Origin: Sordariomycetes sp. S80-01Y | Lineage: Eukaryota; Ascomycota; Sordariomycetes | Assembly: GCA_037042185.1 (NCBI GenBank) | Contig: JAXQJY010000024.1 | Coordinates: forward strand, 744,001-808,000 | Direction of reading: 5' to 3' | Length of the DNA stretch: 64,000 bases | Part shown: piece by piece, positions 34,048 through 44,833 of the stretch | Position numbering within the stretch: position 1 is the stretch's first letter | How the letters are laid out: each line of letters opens with the position of its first letter | Program-made: the position numbers and the translations under genes | The notes under the pieces: model-generated | Told to the model about the DNA's origin: nothing | Databases searched by the model: none | What the model saw: the letters and a program-made list of their open reading frames with translations, nothing else

Positions 34048-35205
34048 ATCTAATTCGTGCTCGAGCGATCTTCTTTGAAGATGGTCTTGTGGGAATGCTC
34101 AGGCTAGACAGCTAAGCGTCATCAATACTTGCATCTTCATCGTCCGGATAAATTTCAAAGATATAGCAGGCTCTCTGCGGTCGCAGGCAGGGAGCCGAGA
34201 ACAAAACTTCACGTACGACTTAGCATAAGACTCAGCCGAAGCCGCGAACACTCTCCGGGTCTTTAGAGATCAATATGCTCGTTAGCGGAGTTGTGGACCA
34301 TTACTCTGCGACCTCGCCGCTCCTCATCAGCGCCGTCCTTTCTAGATTGTTTATCAACGTCTAACCCCGTCTTCATTTAGATATGAGGTCGGTTATTCAA
34401 GTCGAGTAGAAGATGGAGAAGAGTTTGGTGTTCGTTATCAGCTAGTAGCTTTATTACGCGCCTTTGAGGTAGATTAAACAAAGGTTACTTTCAAGTACGA
34501 CTAAAATGGATCTATTTGTACGATGAATGATGTAAATTTGAAGTAGAATACCTGCGCGGCTTCACCCTCCAGATGAGCACGGGATCTGTGAGGATGGGCA
34601 GCTCAGATAACTTGGGTCGATCTAGGCGCTGCACTGATAAGGTACATGGCAAACACCGTTCTACAAATGATGGCTGAAGGAGCCGAGGAGGACAAGGACC
34701 TGAGGAAGACTGAGCTGGTGGCATAGAAACTAGGCTATCGGATGCGTTGACATTTATGCGTGTTGGAGGCAATGTTGACGTGAAGAACGAGGTACTGTGC
34801 GAAAGGATACAGGAACAACTTCATCAAGCAAGCAAGCATATTTCAAATCACAAGCTATGTTCTTTAAACCGTTATAAACCATATGTTTATTTTATAATGC
34901 TTCCCAGCGTTTCTACCCCCACTCCTGCAGTCAATTTAAATCAGCATTACGTTCGGCCGGTAAACAGGTAGCCCCGCTTGAACCAGGCGAGCTAAGAAAC
35001 AACCGACTCATCCAGATGAAGCACACTAAATGTTGTTTTAGCTGGGATGCTCGCAAAAGTGCCTGTCCCCTCAATCATCTAACAATGAACGCCTCGTTGT
35101 CTTGGAGCATCTCAAAATTTGCAGACGTGTTCAAGCAACCGGGCCGCCCGTCGTTCGATCTGGAGCTCTCAGTCGGTAAAATACGCTAAACGGCTTGTCG
35201 GCACG
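34048..35205. other. Intergenic with repeat debris
   Basis: About 1.15 kb, AT-rich from about 34380 to 34920. It includes the left block of repeat copy B (34930-34958). Short frames only; no gene is seen. Confidence 0.45.
34930..34958. repeat. Left block of diverged repeat, copy B
   Basis: 29 bp corresponding to 29937-29964 with three substitutions and one inserted base; ends ACGTTCGGCC. Confidence 0.6.
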
Positions 35206-35418
35206 ATGTACTCACTTGACTGTCAGATCTGTGGCGTGGACATGGCCGTTGCGCGTATTCGCACGGCTGCCGAACCGCCCTGCTTGGAACATGGCGGGCG
35301 CCGGGAGGAGTGTCAGGAGATACTTCGCTGCGTCGCCAAATCAAGAGGATCGGCAGAGGTTGAGACTCAGCGCCAGTCGTTGTACGACAGACTGAGGGAT
35401 CTCTTCCAGCCGGGATGA
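35206..35418 (+). pseudogene. Possible N-terminal fragment of a CxxC-type fungal orphan family
   Basis: A 70-codon frame from ATG 35206 begins MYSLDCQICGVDMAVARIRT. The CxxCG plus ARIRT..EP layout resembles N-terminal zinc-binding segments of large fungal F-box/orphan proteins. It stops after only 70 codons with no continuation, so it is probably a gene fragment inside repeat copy B rather than a full gene. Recognition is from memory of such N-termini and is weak. Confidence 0.3.
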
Positions 35419-35546
35419 TCAACTGACGTCTACGCTGACGACTTCTAATAATAGTCGACGCTGGAGCACATACGTATTGAACAATTTATTCATGGTCTAT
35501 CCAGCTACCTTACACGGACCTACGCAATATCTAGCAATAAATTTAG

Positions 35547-35623
35547 GGCTGTCTACTTTCAACTCGTAGGATTAACCTCTGCGTACCCTACTATATAATG
35601 TCCCACTAGCAGCCCCAGCCATT
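35547..35623. repeat. Right block of diverged repeat, copy B
   Basis: Counterpart of 30606-30674, same orientation. Lies about 100 bp beyond the 3' end of the MFS gene. Carries about 8 extra bases after GTCTACT relative to copy A. Confidence 0.65.
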
Positions 35624-35725
35624 AAAGATTTCCTCTGGAGACGCGGTCAAGTTATCGCCGAGTCGTTGGGCGCTGGGAGAGGGTGGCAGCCTCGGCTGGA
35701 GGGAATCCACAGCCTTTGTACGTCG

Positions 35726-37605
35726 CTATGGCTCGTCATTCAACCCAACCGTATCAACAGGCAAAACGAGGGCCAGCAGTCCAATAAGTATATAGCAGCC
35801 GCATGATACCCAAATTGGCGCAGAAGTCGTCACGTCACCAAAAGTGGCAATGAACGGTGCGGACAAGGACGTCAGCCTTCCCATGGCCATGAGCAGACCG
35901 TTTCCCAGCCCACGGTTCTCCACTGCCAGTGCTTGTGGAGTGTATCTTGCGAGGTGAGCAACTATGAAAGAAATTACATGTCAGGGGCTACTTACGAGTA
36001 AACAACGGCGTACGTAGCGTTCAGCCAAAAGTTAATCATGCAGGAGAACGCCAGGTTCTGGGCGCTGTTCCGCACGCTCGTGAACGCCCCAGAAAATGCC
36101 CCACAGATCAAGGTTGTAATCAAGAGCGTCTTGCGACTGAGGAACCACTTGTGGGACATCATCCACATGCTGAGGAAGGGACCAAAGATGCCCACGACCG
36201 ACGACACAAGTACGTTACGATATGTGATGTAGTTGCTTCCCTCGTCCAGCTTCGCGCCGTTGGCGGCCAGATAATAAGGAAGAAAGATGGTGTAAAGCGG
36301 GTACCTGGATTTCTCAGCGAGGCACTCAAGCCGTGATACTCAGCCTTACGCTATGCCGACAGCCATCCATATGCCGCCGAGAGTAAGAATGAGTCTTAGC
36401 TGAGCTTTTCCCACAAATAGGCGCCTGGCCCTCGCAATACTCTCCTGAATTGATCTCTTCTCGCTGTTGTCGTTAAACTCAAGCGGGAGAAATTGATCGA
36501 GAGAAGCCGTCACGGCACTCTTGTTCTTTCGGCTTATGGTGTTCAACACGTCGACCGCCTCCGCGTTGCGTCCCTGAGAGATCAGCCAGCGAGGCGACTC
36601 GGTCGTTCGGAGGACAAATAGGCGGATGAGTGCCATGACCAGACAGACGCCGCCTAGGGTAATTTGAAGGTATCGCCAGCCCATGTTCTGCGACCTCGAG
36701 CAGGTGGCGGGTGTCGACCCGTTTTCGCAGCCATAGCTGACGAGCAGCCACCAGCCTAGGGTCAAATAGTTATTCTTCGCACTTTCTTGACAACTTTGCT
36801 GGAGAGTTAATGCTGACTTACCAAAAAGACTGGTGATGGAGGTTCCCAAGCCCCAAATCGAGGCAAGACCAGACAGTATGAAGCCCCATCTCTTGGGAAT
36901 ACTCTCAGCCAAGATCGTCAAGTCGATAGCCACTGCTCATATCAGTTTTCTGCAGAAGGTAGTCCACCATCGCTTTGGACAACACTCACAGTTTCCACCC
37001 CCGAAGAAGCCGGTAATTGCAACAAAGATATTCAGCGCCGTCCAATTGGGAGAAGCAGCCGTTATCATGGCTACCACAGCGATGCCAAAGATAGACACCT
37101 GCCAGACGAGGCGCCTCCCCAGGTTGTCTGCAATGCTCCCCAACAGCACAGCTCCAATCAAGAGCCCGGCATAGAGCGAGGCAGAAAGCAACGTCGGGTA
37201 TGTCGGTCCGAATTCCATCGCTGATTGCGGAGTGACAAGGCTGATGGAAACCAGAAGCATCTGTTGCGCAGTGGTTTAGCGTCTAATGAATGACAGCCCA
37301 AGGGATAAGCAGCATACCTGATCAGCTAAAAATCCAAAGCCGCAGGTAAGGGTCAGTTCCATTTGAAACCTGCCAAATCCAATTTCCTCGATGACGCTGT
37401 CCATGACTTGGTGATTCGTCGAGACATTCCCGCGGCTGCCGGGGACAGATACAGGAAGAGCCGAACCATCGCCATAGCTGGTGGCCTCTTGGAGCAGCGA
37501 GGGCTTGTCATCTTTGACAGATGAGTTTTGGTTCTCTCCTTGGCCGGGCATTGTGGCAAGCAGATTTGGAACTTTGACTGAGCAGGGTGATAGAGGAGTG
37601 GTCAT
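35726..37605 (-). CDS. MFS transporter, sugar-porter/SVOP-like
   Basis: A minus-strand gene with six exons: 37605-37318, 37260-36990, 36932-36822, 36755-36350, 36304-35996 and 35945-35726; product about 534 aa. After a ~60-residue cytosolic N-terminus come twelve predicted membrane segments. The loop 2-3 motif GSIADNLGRR and the mid-protein motif ESPRWLISQGR mark the sugar-porter-like branch, with an SVOP-type feel (YITYRNVLVSSVVGIFGP). The last acceptor must be GCAAG at 35946 to keep frame, a non-YAG site. Substrate is unknown. It is the first gene of a run that continues with a secreted protein, amine-oxidising flavoenzymes, a Zn2Cys6 factor and a Rieske oxygenase, so it may import their substrate; that is inference. 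Confidence 0.85.
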
Positions 37606-37901
37606 AGGAGGAACAAGGATTCCGCCTCCTTTAATCTGCAACGTCTGGCTCTCAGGTTACCTCGTAGCGGTCTTGGGCTTATCAAATGCGGGCCAGCCGG
37701 TCCTTGCCATGTCCTATCTTGCGGAATGCAGGTATCTGAACACGGAAGGGTTCCTATCAATACCCCGTGGGGAAATGCGCACCATGCCTTGCCATTCCGC
37801 ATGGGTCCCGCAAGGGTGCAATATTACCGACCAATCGGCCTCACGATGACGAGGTCCAGGCTCTGGCTCTATCATTGGCGTTCTCGCGTGGCTTGTGCAG
37901 A

Positions 37902-38408
37902 CTATCCAGCTATCTCGCCCTGGCGCCGTACCCGAAGACCGACGTGGTTTGTGGGCACGGTCTGGTCCGGGGCCATTGCGATCCGTGCCCACCCCGTCTC
38001 GAACAGGTCCGCCCTATCTGCAAGCGGGCGAGAGACCAAGACAGCCGGTCTCTGTTGATAGCTCGCATGATAACAGCGATTAGCTTGCAGGTTCACTTGG
38101 TATCGTTGAGCCGGGCCTGCTTTCGTGTCACGCATCTCAACGGTCTGTGATACGAAGTCCTGGTGTAGTGCGGCAAAGGTGCAGAACAGTCTGAGCCGTA
38201 CTTCCGTACGGACCCTGAGTTCCGCGCATTTTGTGAAGCCCGTTTTATCGAAATACTGGGTAGCTCGAGTGATTGTGCGTCTGTTCACCTTCTCTAAAGT
38301 ATCCCAGACATGATTGTACGCGATGGTGTTTGGGGGGTCTTTAGGTATCTCCTCGCCTTGAACATACAGTGTCGACGCGACGATCATAATGGGAGCAACG
38401 AAACGCAT
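37902..38408 (-). CDS. Putative small secreted protein, 168 aa
   Basis: A minus-strand frame from ATG 38408 with a hydrophobic start (MRFVAPIMIVASTLYVQG) that looks like a signal peptide. The mature part has three cysteines (KCAEL, LFCTF, NRCYH), many Arg and Thr residues, and no family I recognise. It lies between the MFS gene and the sarcosine-oxidase-like gene on the same strand. The composition is protein-like in the first ~120 residues; the last 40 are less so, and an intron near the end cannot be excluded. It could be a chance frame. Confidence 0.4.
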   Translation of the reverse strand: MRFVAPIMIVASTLYVQGEEIPKDPPNTIAYNHVWDTLEKVNRRTITRATQYFDKTGFTKCAELRVRTEVRLRLFCTFAALHQDFVSQTVEMRDTKAGPAQRYQVNLQANRCYHASYQQRPAVLVSRPLADRADLFETGWARIAMAPDQTVPTNHVGLRVRRQGEIAG

Positions 38409-38517
38409 CTTCCGGCTTGCCTACTTAAGACGTAGTAATGTGTTACAACCATACTAAGGAGGTTGACACTTTGGGAACTTTTGGGCCCTCAGAGTTAACG
38501 GACATCCTGTCGATTGT

Positions 38518-39672
38518 CTACAACTTTTCTTGGAGAATTGATCTTGGGATCCTAAAATTCGCGATATCCTCAGTTGACTTCCCGTCAATAGCCAGCTCAG
38601 CCAACACGCGACCGATAGCAGGCGTGTACTTAAAAGCTAGAGCCGCGCCTAGGCCGAGAATGACATCAGGATGTTTCTCCAAGGGGCTCATGATCATCTG
38701 GCGGTCCGGTGTGATAGTGTACTGGCAGGTAACAGTCCGACTCGCCGCGCCCCTCGTCGGTATGATGCTCTGCGTGAAGCTCTCAAGCTCGCTCAGAAGC
38801 TTAGGCGAGGGTGTAAATGTGCGAGTCTCCGGCGTCATGTAGTTTTCCGAGGTATCACGAGCTGCCTTGATAGTAGGCTCGCCGTAGCTCGGGAACCCGT
38901 AGAACCCGTGTTTGCCTAACCATATCCAGACAGGAAAGCTCTCTGGCTCGAAACCTGAGACGTCCTCGGGTTTGAAATAGGTGACCTGCTCTTGCATAAC
39001 CCTCAAAGGTATATGAACACCGAGGGGTTCGAGAAGCTGGTTTGCCCACGCGTCTGTTGCCAGGATCACCTTGGCAGCACGGAACTGGCCTCGAGACGTA
39101 TCAACCAGCAAGCCCTTTCCATCTTGCCCAGGCATAACTTGCACTCGGCTAACTATAGTCTTCTCCTTCAAGATTGCTCCATTTGCACGGGCGATGGACT
39201 GCAAAGCTGCGACGGTTTTGGAGGCGTGGATAATGCCAGAATCTTCCGTGTAGACGGCGTCGGTATTCGGCGGTATGTTGAAACGCGGCCACCGTTTGTT
39301 GACTTGATGAGCGCTCAGCAGCTCATACGGCATTTTCCTGGAATCGAGGCTTTTTGCGAAGTCGCTCAATGCCTGTGGGCTGGGTGCATCCCTCGGAAAG
39401 AAGACAAGTCCCCCGGTCAGGGTCAACAGCTCCTGGCCACATCGTCTTTCGAGGTCCCTCCAATCGCGAAGTGCGGACTTGGCTAGCGAAACTTGCTCCG
39501 GCAGGGGATTCGAGGTGCGGAAAATTCGTGAGGTGTCGTGGGAAGCGCCCTTGACGTGTCCAAATTCGAATTGCTCGAATCCAACGACCTTTGCACCCTT
39601 GAGAGCAGCGTAGTAAGCAGCTGCGCTACCAAGGGCGCCTAGTCCGACAACGGCGACGTCAAAAGTTTGCAT
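38518..39672 (-). CDS. Sarcosine-oxidase-type FAD amine oxidase
   Basis: A single-exon 384-aa flavoprotein of the DAO/monomeric sarcosine oxidase family. The Rossmann motif is VGLGALGS at 9-16. An SHDTSRIFR segment near 44-52 parallels the substrate- and flavin-pocket region of MSOX. Cys 316 (RTVTCQYT) sits where MSOX attaches FAD covalently (Cys315). The C-terminal LGLGAALAFKYTPAIGRVLA is the usual second FAD segment. Such enzymes oxidise secondary N-methyl amines (sarcosine, N-methyl amino acids, pipecolate), giving formaldehyde or an imine plus hydrogen peroxide. The tail EKL is not a good peroxisomal signal. Neighbours are a Zn2Cys6 regulator and a Rieske oxygenase, which suggests a stepwise demethylation pathway; the exact substrate is unknown. 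Confidence 0.88.
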   Translation of the reverse strand: MQTFDVAVVGLGALGSAAAYYAALKGAKVVGFEQFEFGHVKGASHDTSRIFRTSNPLPEQVSLAKSALRDWRDLERRCGQELLTLTGGLVFFPRDAPSPQALSDFAKSLDSRKMPYELLSAHQVNKRWPRFNIPPNTDAVYTEDSGIIHASKTVAALQSIARANGAILKEKTIVSRVQVMPGQDGKGLLVDTSRGQFRAAKVILATDAWANQLLEPLGVHIPLRVMQEQVTYFKPEDVSGFEPESFPVWIWLGKHGFYGFPSYGEPTIKAARDTSENYMTPETRTFTPSPKLLSELESFTQSIIPTRGAASRTVTCQYTITPDRQMIMSPLEKHPDVILGLGAALAFKYTPAIGRVLAELAIDGKSTEDIANFRIPRSILQEKL

Positions 39673-40139
39673 TGTTTCTCGAAATGATGAAGTAGTTGAT
39701 TGAGAGAGACCAGAAAGACAGGCGAGCGGGCTGTTTCCTTGGCTCTTCAGTGACGCTTGGTTCGTCTCTCTACATGAAGTACGCCTGGGCTACGCCTTGG
39801 GTCTCAACGGCAGATAGTCTGACTTACACATCAGTAGGTCCGCCCGAGGCCGGTTGCGAAGCCGGAGCCCATGGGATTCTTCCACGCGGTGGGCACGGTC
39901 CGTGGGCCGGACGGGTTGCCCAGGAATTGGGTGGGGGCGGCGATGTCGTTCGAGGCCGTCATGTCGGCAATGGATAATCCAGCTATTGCAACCAATTCTC
40001 ATTCTTCGCAATGATCGTGCCATGTTTGGGTCGTACGTCAAATCATGTACATTGTGAGGTCAGCAATTTGGGGCACTTGGTTATATAGGGGCCCGTAGCT
40101 AGGCTTATAACTCTCCATAGCACGTCTGCGTTTTCGACA
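39673..40139. other. Intergenic: flavoenzyme promoter and regulator 3' end
   Basis: About 470 bp with no gene. Upstream of the sarcosine-oxidase-like start on the minus strand; no clear TATA box was identified. Confidence 0.45.
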
Positions 40140-42494
40140 CTAATGGAAGCTCATCCAATCGTCAATCGCCCAGCCAAAATCGTTAGGCTGCAGAAGAAGG
40201 GCCTCGTAGTTGCTCTCCTCATCAATGCCGCTCATGAAGCCGTTCTCGGCCCATGGAGCCACCGGTGCTTCGTCCAGGTGACCGGCGACTTCTTCGGGAG
40301 CATAGACCGGCGATTCCTTTGGCACCGTCTTATGACCAGAGATTCCGGCAGATCCAACCAAGTCGTACTCGTCTGCTGCCGCGTCATCTCTACGAATCGT
40401 GGGGAGCGGTACCAATGATGAAGCGAAGATCGAGTGGCGCGGAGACTCGTCGTCTCGCCCAGCGCTCTCGTAGATCAACAGGTCCCACAGCAACTCAGAG
40501 TCAATGGACAAAGACTGCCGCGGTACGAAACTGGAACTTTCACCTAAAGTCGATGCCCTCGGAGGGACCATTACCACGCTGTTCTGTAGCCTTCGTAGCT
40601 TTTCTGCCTACAGGCGCCGTCAGCTGCACCATTCACGTATCAACAGTCGTGCAATTCAGTAAAGCGTACCATAACAGAAACATTTGACCAAATAGACCCC
40701 ATGTTATTTAAAAACCTGACACACTTATCGAACCCGGCCTGCGACTTCTCGCGAAGCTTCTGGTCCTGGACGAAGCTGTGCTGAAGATGAATTGTCGCAA
40801 CGATGACGGCGCAGTGTGCCAAAGTCGGATCCGACAGCTGCAGTGCCTTTTTATCCACCATGTCTATAAAGTACATGATCCATCCAGCGTGGCGGGTGAT
40901 GAGATCGAAAGACTGGTGGATGAAGGCTTGTGGCATGGTATGACGAAAGTTTCGGAGACGCATGGAAAGGAGAAAGGGATGGTTGAGCAGGCAAGGGATT
41001 GCTGCGTAGATAATCTGCATGAATAGGTACGGTCCCCAATACCGGCGCTGCTCGCGAAGGGCTTCGGGGGACTTGTTCGATAATCGGTTTGCGTAGAAGC
41101 GGTACTTGAGCGGAACGTGGCTGTCGATGTCCAGATGGCGTTGCATGACGGCCGAGTAATCAGACTGCCGGTTCCACGGTGGCGCTGCGTCAGACGCAAC
41201 CTCGGAAGTAGCGTAGACCCTCGCCATATGCCATGCCTCGCTCAGCTGGTAGGTATACTTCAGTATGCCACTGTCCAGCTGGCTCGGCGGAAGTTGGTTG
41301 TAAGACGAAGGAACATCGGCGGGAATGGATAAGCTCGAGAAGTTGAAGTGTCTGGCGCTCACCTTGACGCACCCTTGGAGGTTTTGCATCAGTGAGATGC
41401 TCCTTATGCAGTCGCTAAACTCTTGAGGGTCTCCTAGGGTGCGGCCAGGGAGGACACCTCTGATGAGGCTGGCAGCAACATTTATCGTTGTTTCCGCAAT
41501 GGTCGGGTTGCCATCTATGGTGGACGCGGGGTGATTAGCATCGTCCTGCGGAGCGTCAAGAAGCACGTGTTGATCGAACCTACCAGCAAAGTCTACTATA
41601 CTCAGCAGACACAATGTCTGCACTGTCGATAACTCGACCTCGCTGTTGACAACCGCTTCCATGGCCAAACGACGTGAAGCCTGCGCCATATCAGAAAGCC
41701 TCTGGTGCTTCCGCGGCGTCAGCGTCCTCGGGGGAAAGCGTAGCCCCAAAGTCTGCACAGCAAGTAGCAAGGCACGGTCCCTGGAGCCTAGAGAATCGAC
41801 AAATGTATCTTCTTGAAAGAGCATGAGTGGTTGGGCATGGCACCAATTAAGGTAGACACGACCCGCAGTGCGAAGACCTGCATCATCCAACAGCAACTCG
41901 TGGGCGTTTGCCCGAGCGTGATGGGTGCCACCAGGCCATTCATGCTGCTGCTGGTCATTGACCGGCAGCGAGGGGCTTGCTTGGGCGGCAGAGGCGGCGT
42001 TGTTCGGAGGCCACGGCACAGCTTGAGATTCCGTCGATCTTGGAGTCAAGTCACGAGGTAGCTCACCAGATGACGCGGTTGCGAGAGGACTGAGTCGACG
42101 GTGAGCGAGTTGTCCGAGGATACGTGCACAGAACAGGCTGGCGCATGGACTCACAGAATCTGCTCAAAGAGACGATCCAGTTTACCTTCCAAAGCCCCCA
42201 TTCTTTGTTCCTGCTCAAGCACAACCAGTTACTATAGTTAGACAAATGTGAGAGACTCGCTCACCATCCTCTGTGCCTGCCTCGCTGCACTGCCGTCGCC
42301 CTCGGAGTCATTATAAACGCACTGTTGACCGAGGCGCTGGCAGAATGAGCAGACTGGCCGTTCTCCAGGACATCTCGACTTCTTGCGCCTACAACAATTA
42401 TCAGTGATAGTCGTCGACCGTTTGGCACGTTGGCAGCGCACCGGCAGGGCTCGCAAGCTTGGCGGACTCGCTTCTGCGGGCGCGTTTCTTCCAT
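40140..42494 (-). CDS. Zn2Cys6 transcription factor (fungal_trans type)
   Basis: A minus-strand gene with five exons: 42494-42442, 42388-42265, 42210-42155, 42089-40670 and 40607-40140; product about 706 aa. The binuclear zinc cluster spans residues 14-41 (ACEPCRRKKSRC, VCSFCQRLGQQC), split by the first intron exactly after C-E-P-C. A short coiled linker (MGALEGKLDRLFEQIL) typical of dimerisation follows. The middle-homology region runs from about 130 (LNWCHAQPLMLFQEDTFVDS; ALLLAVQTLGLRFPP). It lies between two catabolic flavoenzyme/Rieske genes, so it is the obvious candidate pathway-specific regulator. Exon joins are all frame-consistent with GT..AG sites. Nuclear. Confidence 0.88.
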
Positions 42495-42959
42495 TAGACG
42501 AGGGTGGCGAGAACGGCTGTTTGCGGCGTAGGCGACGAGCGGCTATCCAGGTCATGAGGCCACCGTCTCAATATATCAGGAAGTCGGAACCAATGCGGAG
42601 ATAAGAGATGTTGCTATCGAGGTGTGATGAGTCCGGTCAAGGTGGCGGCGAGGCGCAAAGTTAGCGTACCTCTATTGGCGTTGCAGTCGGATGCGCTATC
42701 TGCTCAGGTGGGGAGGCGCTGCGTTGGACTGAACCCCTCCCCGGAACCGTGGCACGCTACTAAGATGAAGGAAATACTCGAGGATATATGCCTCCCACTT
42801 TCCAATAGACCCTTAATTTACCATATATATGATGGACCGCTGGATGGGCCTTTACGGTACTCTCAGGCATCTCAATTCTTGCCCATAGCTCGGACTTCCA
42901 CACAAGGTAGCTACCCATGGCTCGCATGGTGCCTATTAACATACTTTATTTGATGGTAG
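42495..42959. other. Intergenic: regulator promoter and Rieske 3' end
   Basis: About 465 bp with no gene. It contains the promoter of the Zn2Cys6 gene and the 3' flank of the Rieske gene. Confidence 0.5.
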
Positions 42960-44347
42960 CTACCATTCCAGAGTCTGATTCTCAGCAGCACATGTGCCAG
43001 CTTCCAGGCTGTTGCAAAAGTCAATCTCTTTCCGCGTCTGGTCCGTCGTTTTGTGCCTTGGTGTGACGCGCCAGATCTCTCTGCCCAGCGTCTCCTCCTC
43101 GTTGCGATGGTGCATCACGAGCTTCTTCGTCAGAGACTGGAAGTATAGCGGTCCCTTCTCGACCCGCGGGTGCAGCTCCCCGCTCTGGAAGATGCCACCA
43201 TTCAGGTTCTCCTGTGCCGCGTTGCAGAGTTCTTTGTCCTCTTTCAGGATTTGCTGAAAGCTGTCGCAGATGTCTTTAAAGTCGCCATCACTGGCGGTTT
43301 TATGCCTGTACACCTCGTACTCCATCTTGGTCTTGCCCGCCGAGGTTGGTATGCAGCGCATGATGTAGAAGAAGACTGGCCTGCGGTCTCCGTCAGCCAT
43401 GGCTTGCCGGTTGAACAACACAGCCCAACGTGTACTTACGAGATAGTCACCGAGGCGTTTGGATAGTAAAATGTGCTATAGATACCCATGCCCTCCCTGT
43501 CTTGCTTGTCAACGTTGAAGTGTTGGATATGTCCTCCGTCTGTCTCGACCCAGTACTTGGAGAGGTCTGTCAGAGCATTGAGAGCTGGGTGACCGGTTGG
43601 ACAGTGATAACACTACGTTACATCAGTCAACACGCCTCAGTTTGGGTTGAATCTTTGAACAGACCTCGTTGTAGTTGTCAGCCAAGGTCTTCCAGTTATA
43701 GTCACCCTCCATTCCCCACTGGTGGTCGAACTGATAATCCACCATGTTGAAGTTTTGAAGCCGCGGCTGCTCATCCACGCCTCCGAAGTCCTTGCTCCAA
43801 GCCTCGGGAGTAGGGTCAGAGTCCAGGTTGACCCATATGAACCCCAACTTGTCAACGTGGACATGGATTTGGAACAATCCGTTGGCTGATGTGTCGAACC
43901 CAGGAATTTCCTGGTATTTGGGAGCCTTGGCTAGCTTGCCGTCGAACCCATATGACCATCCTACATGCACAGTCAGAAAGAGCTCCAATAACAGGATGGA
44001 TTGGACCTACCGTGATACTTGCAGGCCAGGATGGAAACTTGCCCCGAATCCTTCTGCACGAGGGGGTAGGCCCTATGTCTGCACACGTTGTGATGAGCCC
44101 TGATCTCCCCTTGGCGATCCTTTATAAGGAAAAACGTGAAGCCAGCTTCAGTTATCCTGACGAATTCTCCTGGATCGCAAAGTCGGGCCTTGTGAGAGAC
44201 CAAAATCCACTTCTTGGAAAAGATGGCTCTCCTCTCGAGCTCATACATGGCCGCGGAGGAGTACCATGATGCCGGGAGAGCCTTTACAGCCTGGGGGCGC
44301 TCTGGCTCCTGGGCGGTATCTTTGCGAAGGCCGAACCACCCGCTCAT
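42960..44347 (-). CDS. Rieske non-heme iron oxygenase, choline monooxygenase / betaine demethylase type
   Basis: A minus-strand gene with four exons: 44347-44011, 43960-43665, 43612-43440 and 43380-42960; product about 408 aa. The Rieske [2Fe-2S] ligands are Cys89-x-His91 and Cys109-x2-His112 (NVCRHRAYP, ACKYHGWSYGFDG). Mononuclear-iron histidines are near 214 and 219 (NYNECYHCPTGHPAL). The C-terminal half (SVTISPVFFYIMRC, MEYEVYRHK, LCNAAQENLNGGIF) is the pattern of fungal choline-monooxygenase-like proteins. The family hydroxylates quaternary methylamines: choline to betaine aldehyde, or N-demethylation of glycine betaine and related betaines with formaldehyde release. No reductase gene is visible here; one may lie elsewhere. 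It is divergent from the flavoenzyme at 44834, sharing a 486-bp promoter. Confidence 0.9.
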
Positions 44348-44833
44348 TTTTTCGAGCTTCTATTTCCTAATTGCTCCTGGTTCGGATAACGAAGGCGCCA
44401 AGACGACACTTTGACGTAGGATGGTTGAGGATTGCAACGAAAACTTTCCGTGGGTTGCTCAAGCTTGTCGCAGGCGAGCGATAGCCAGTCAACCCATCTC
44501 TCATAAATGTCCGCTTCATGTCATCGTTGCTGGCCATGAGCCACGGCGCATCATCCGTGCTGCATTGCTAGTTGACCCCGTTTCGCTTGTTTATCGTGGC
44601 TTGGCGTGGGGACGGTTCACCAGCCGTGCCCACCAAGGTGCTATAGGTGGGCCCGGAATGCTTGCCGCCACCATCTTGTGTTGGCTATCATAGAGGTAAT
44701 GCGTGTGGCTTTCAAGTTGGAAGCCGGCGCTCTATTCGACAAGACCATCCAACATCCAAGGCTGGTTTTTCTCGCCGCAACTTTCAGGACATATACGGAG
44801 CTAGCCGACTCATACGACACCGACCTGCACACA
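44348..44833. promoter_or_regulatory. Shared divergent promoter, Rieske and flavoenzyme genes
   Basis: 486 bp between two start codons facing away from each other. It contains an inverted repeat GCCCACC-N11-GGTGGGC (44628-44652). Common control of the two enzymes is likely from layout; no proven operator. Confidence 0.5.
44628..44652. repeat. Inverted repeat GCCCACC-N11-GGTGGGC
   Basis: Perfect 7-bp arms in the divergent promoter, about 180 bp before the flavoenzyme start. Could be a binding site for the neighbouring Zn2Cys6 or another regulator; it may also be chance. Confidence 0.35.
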
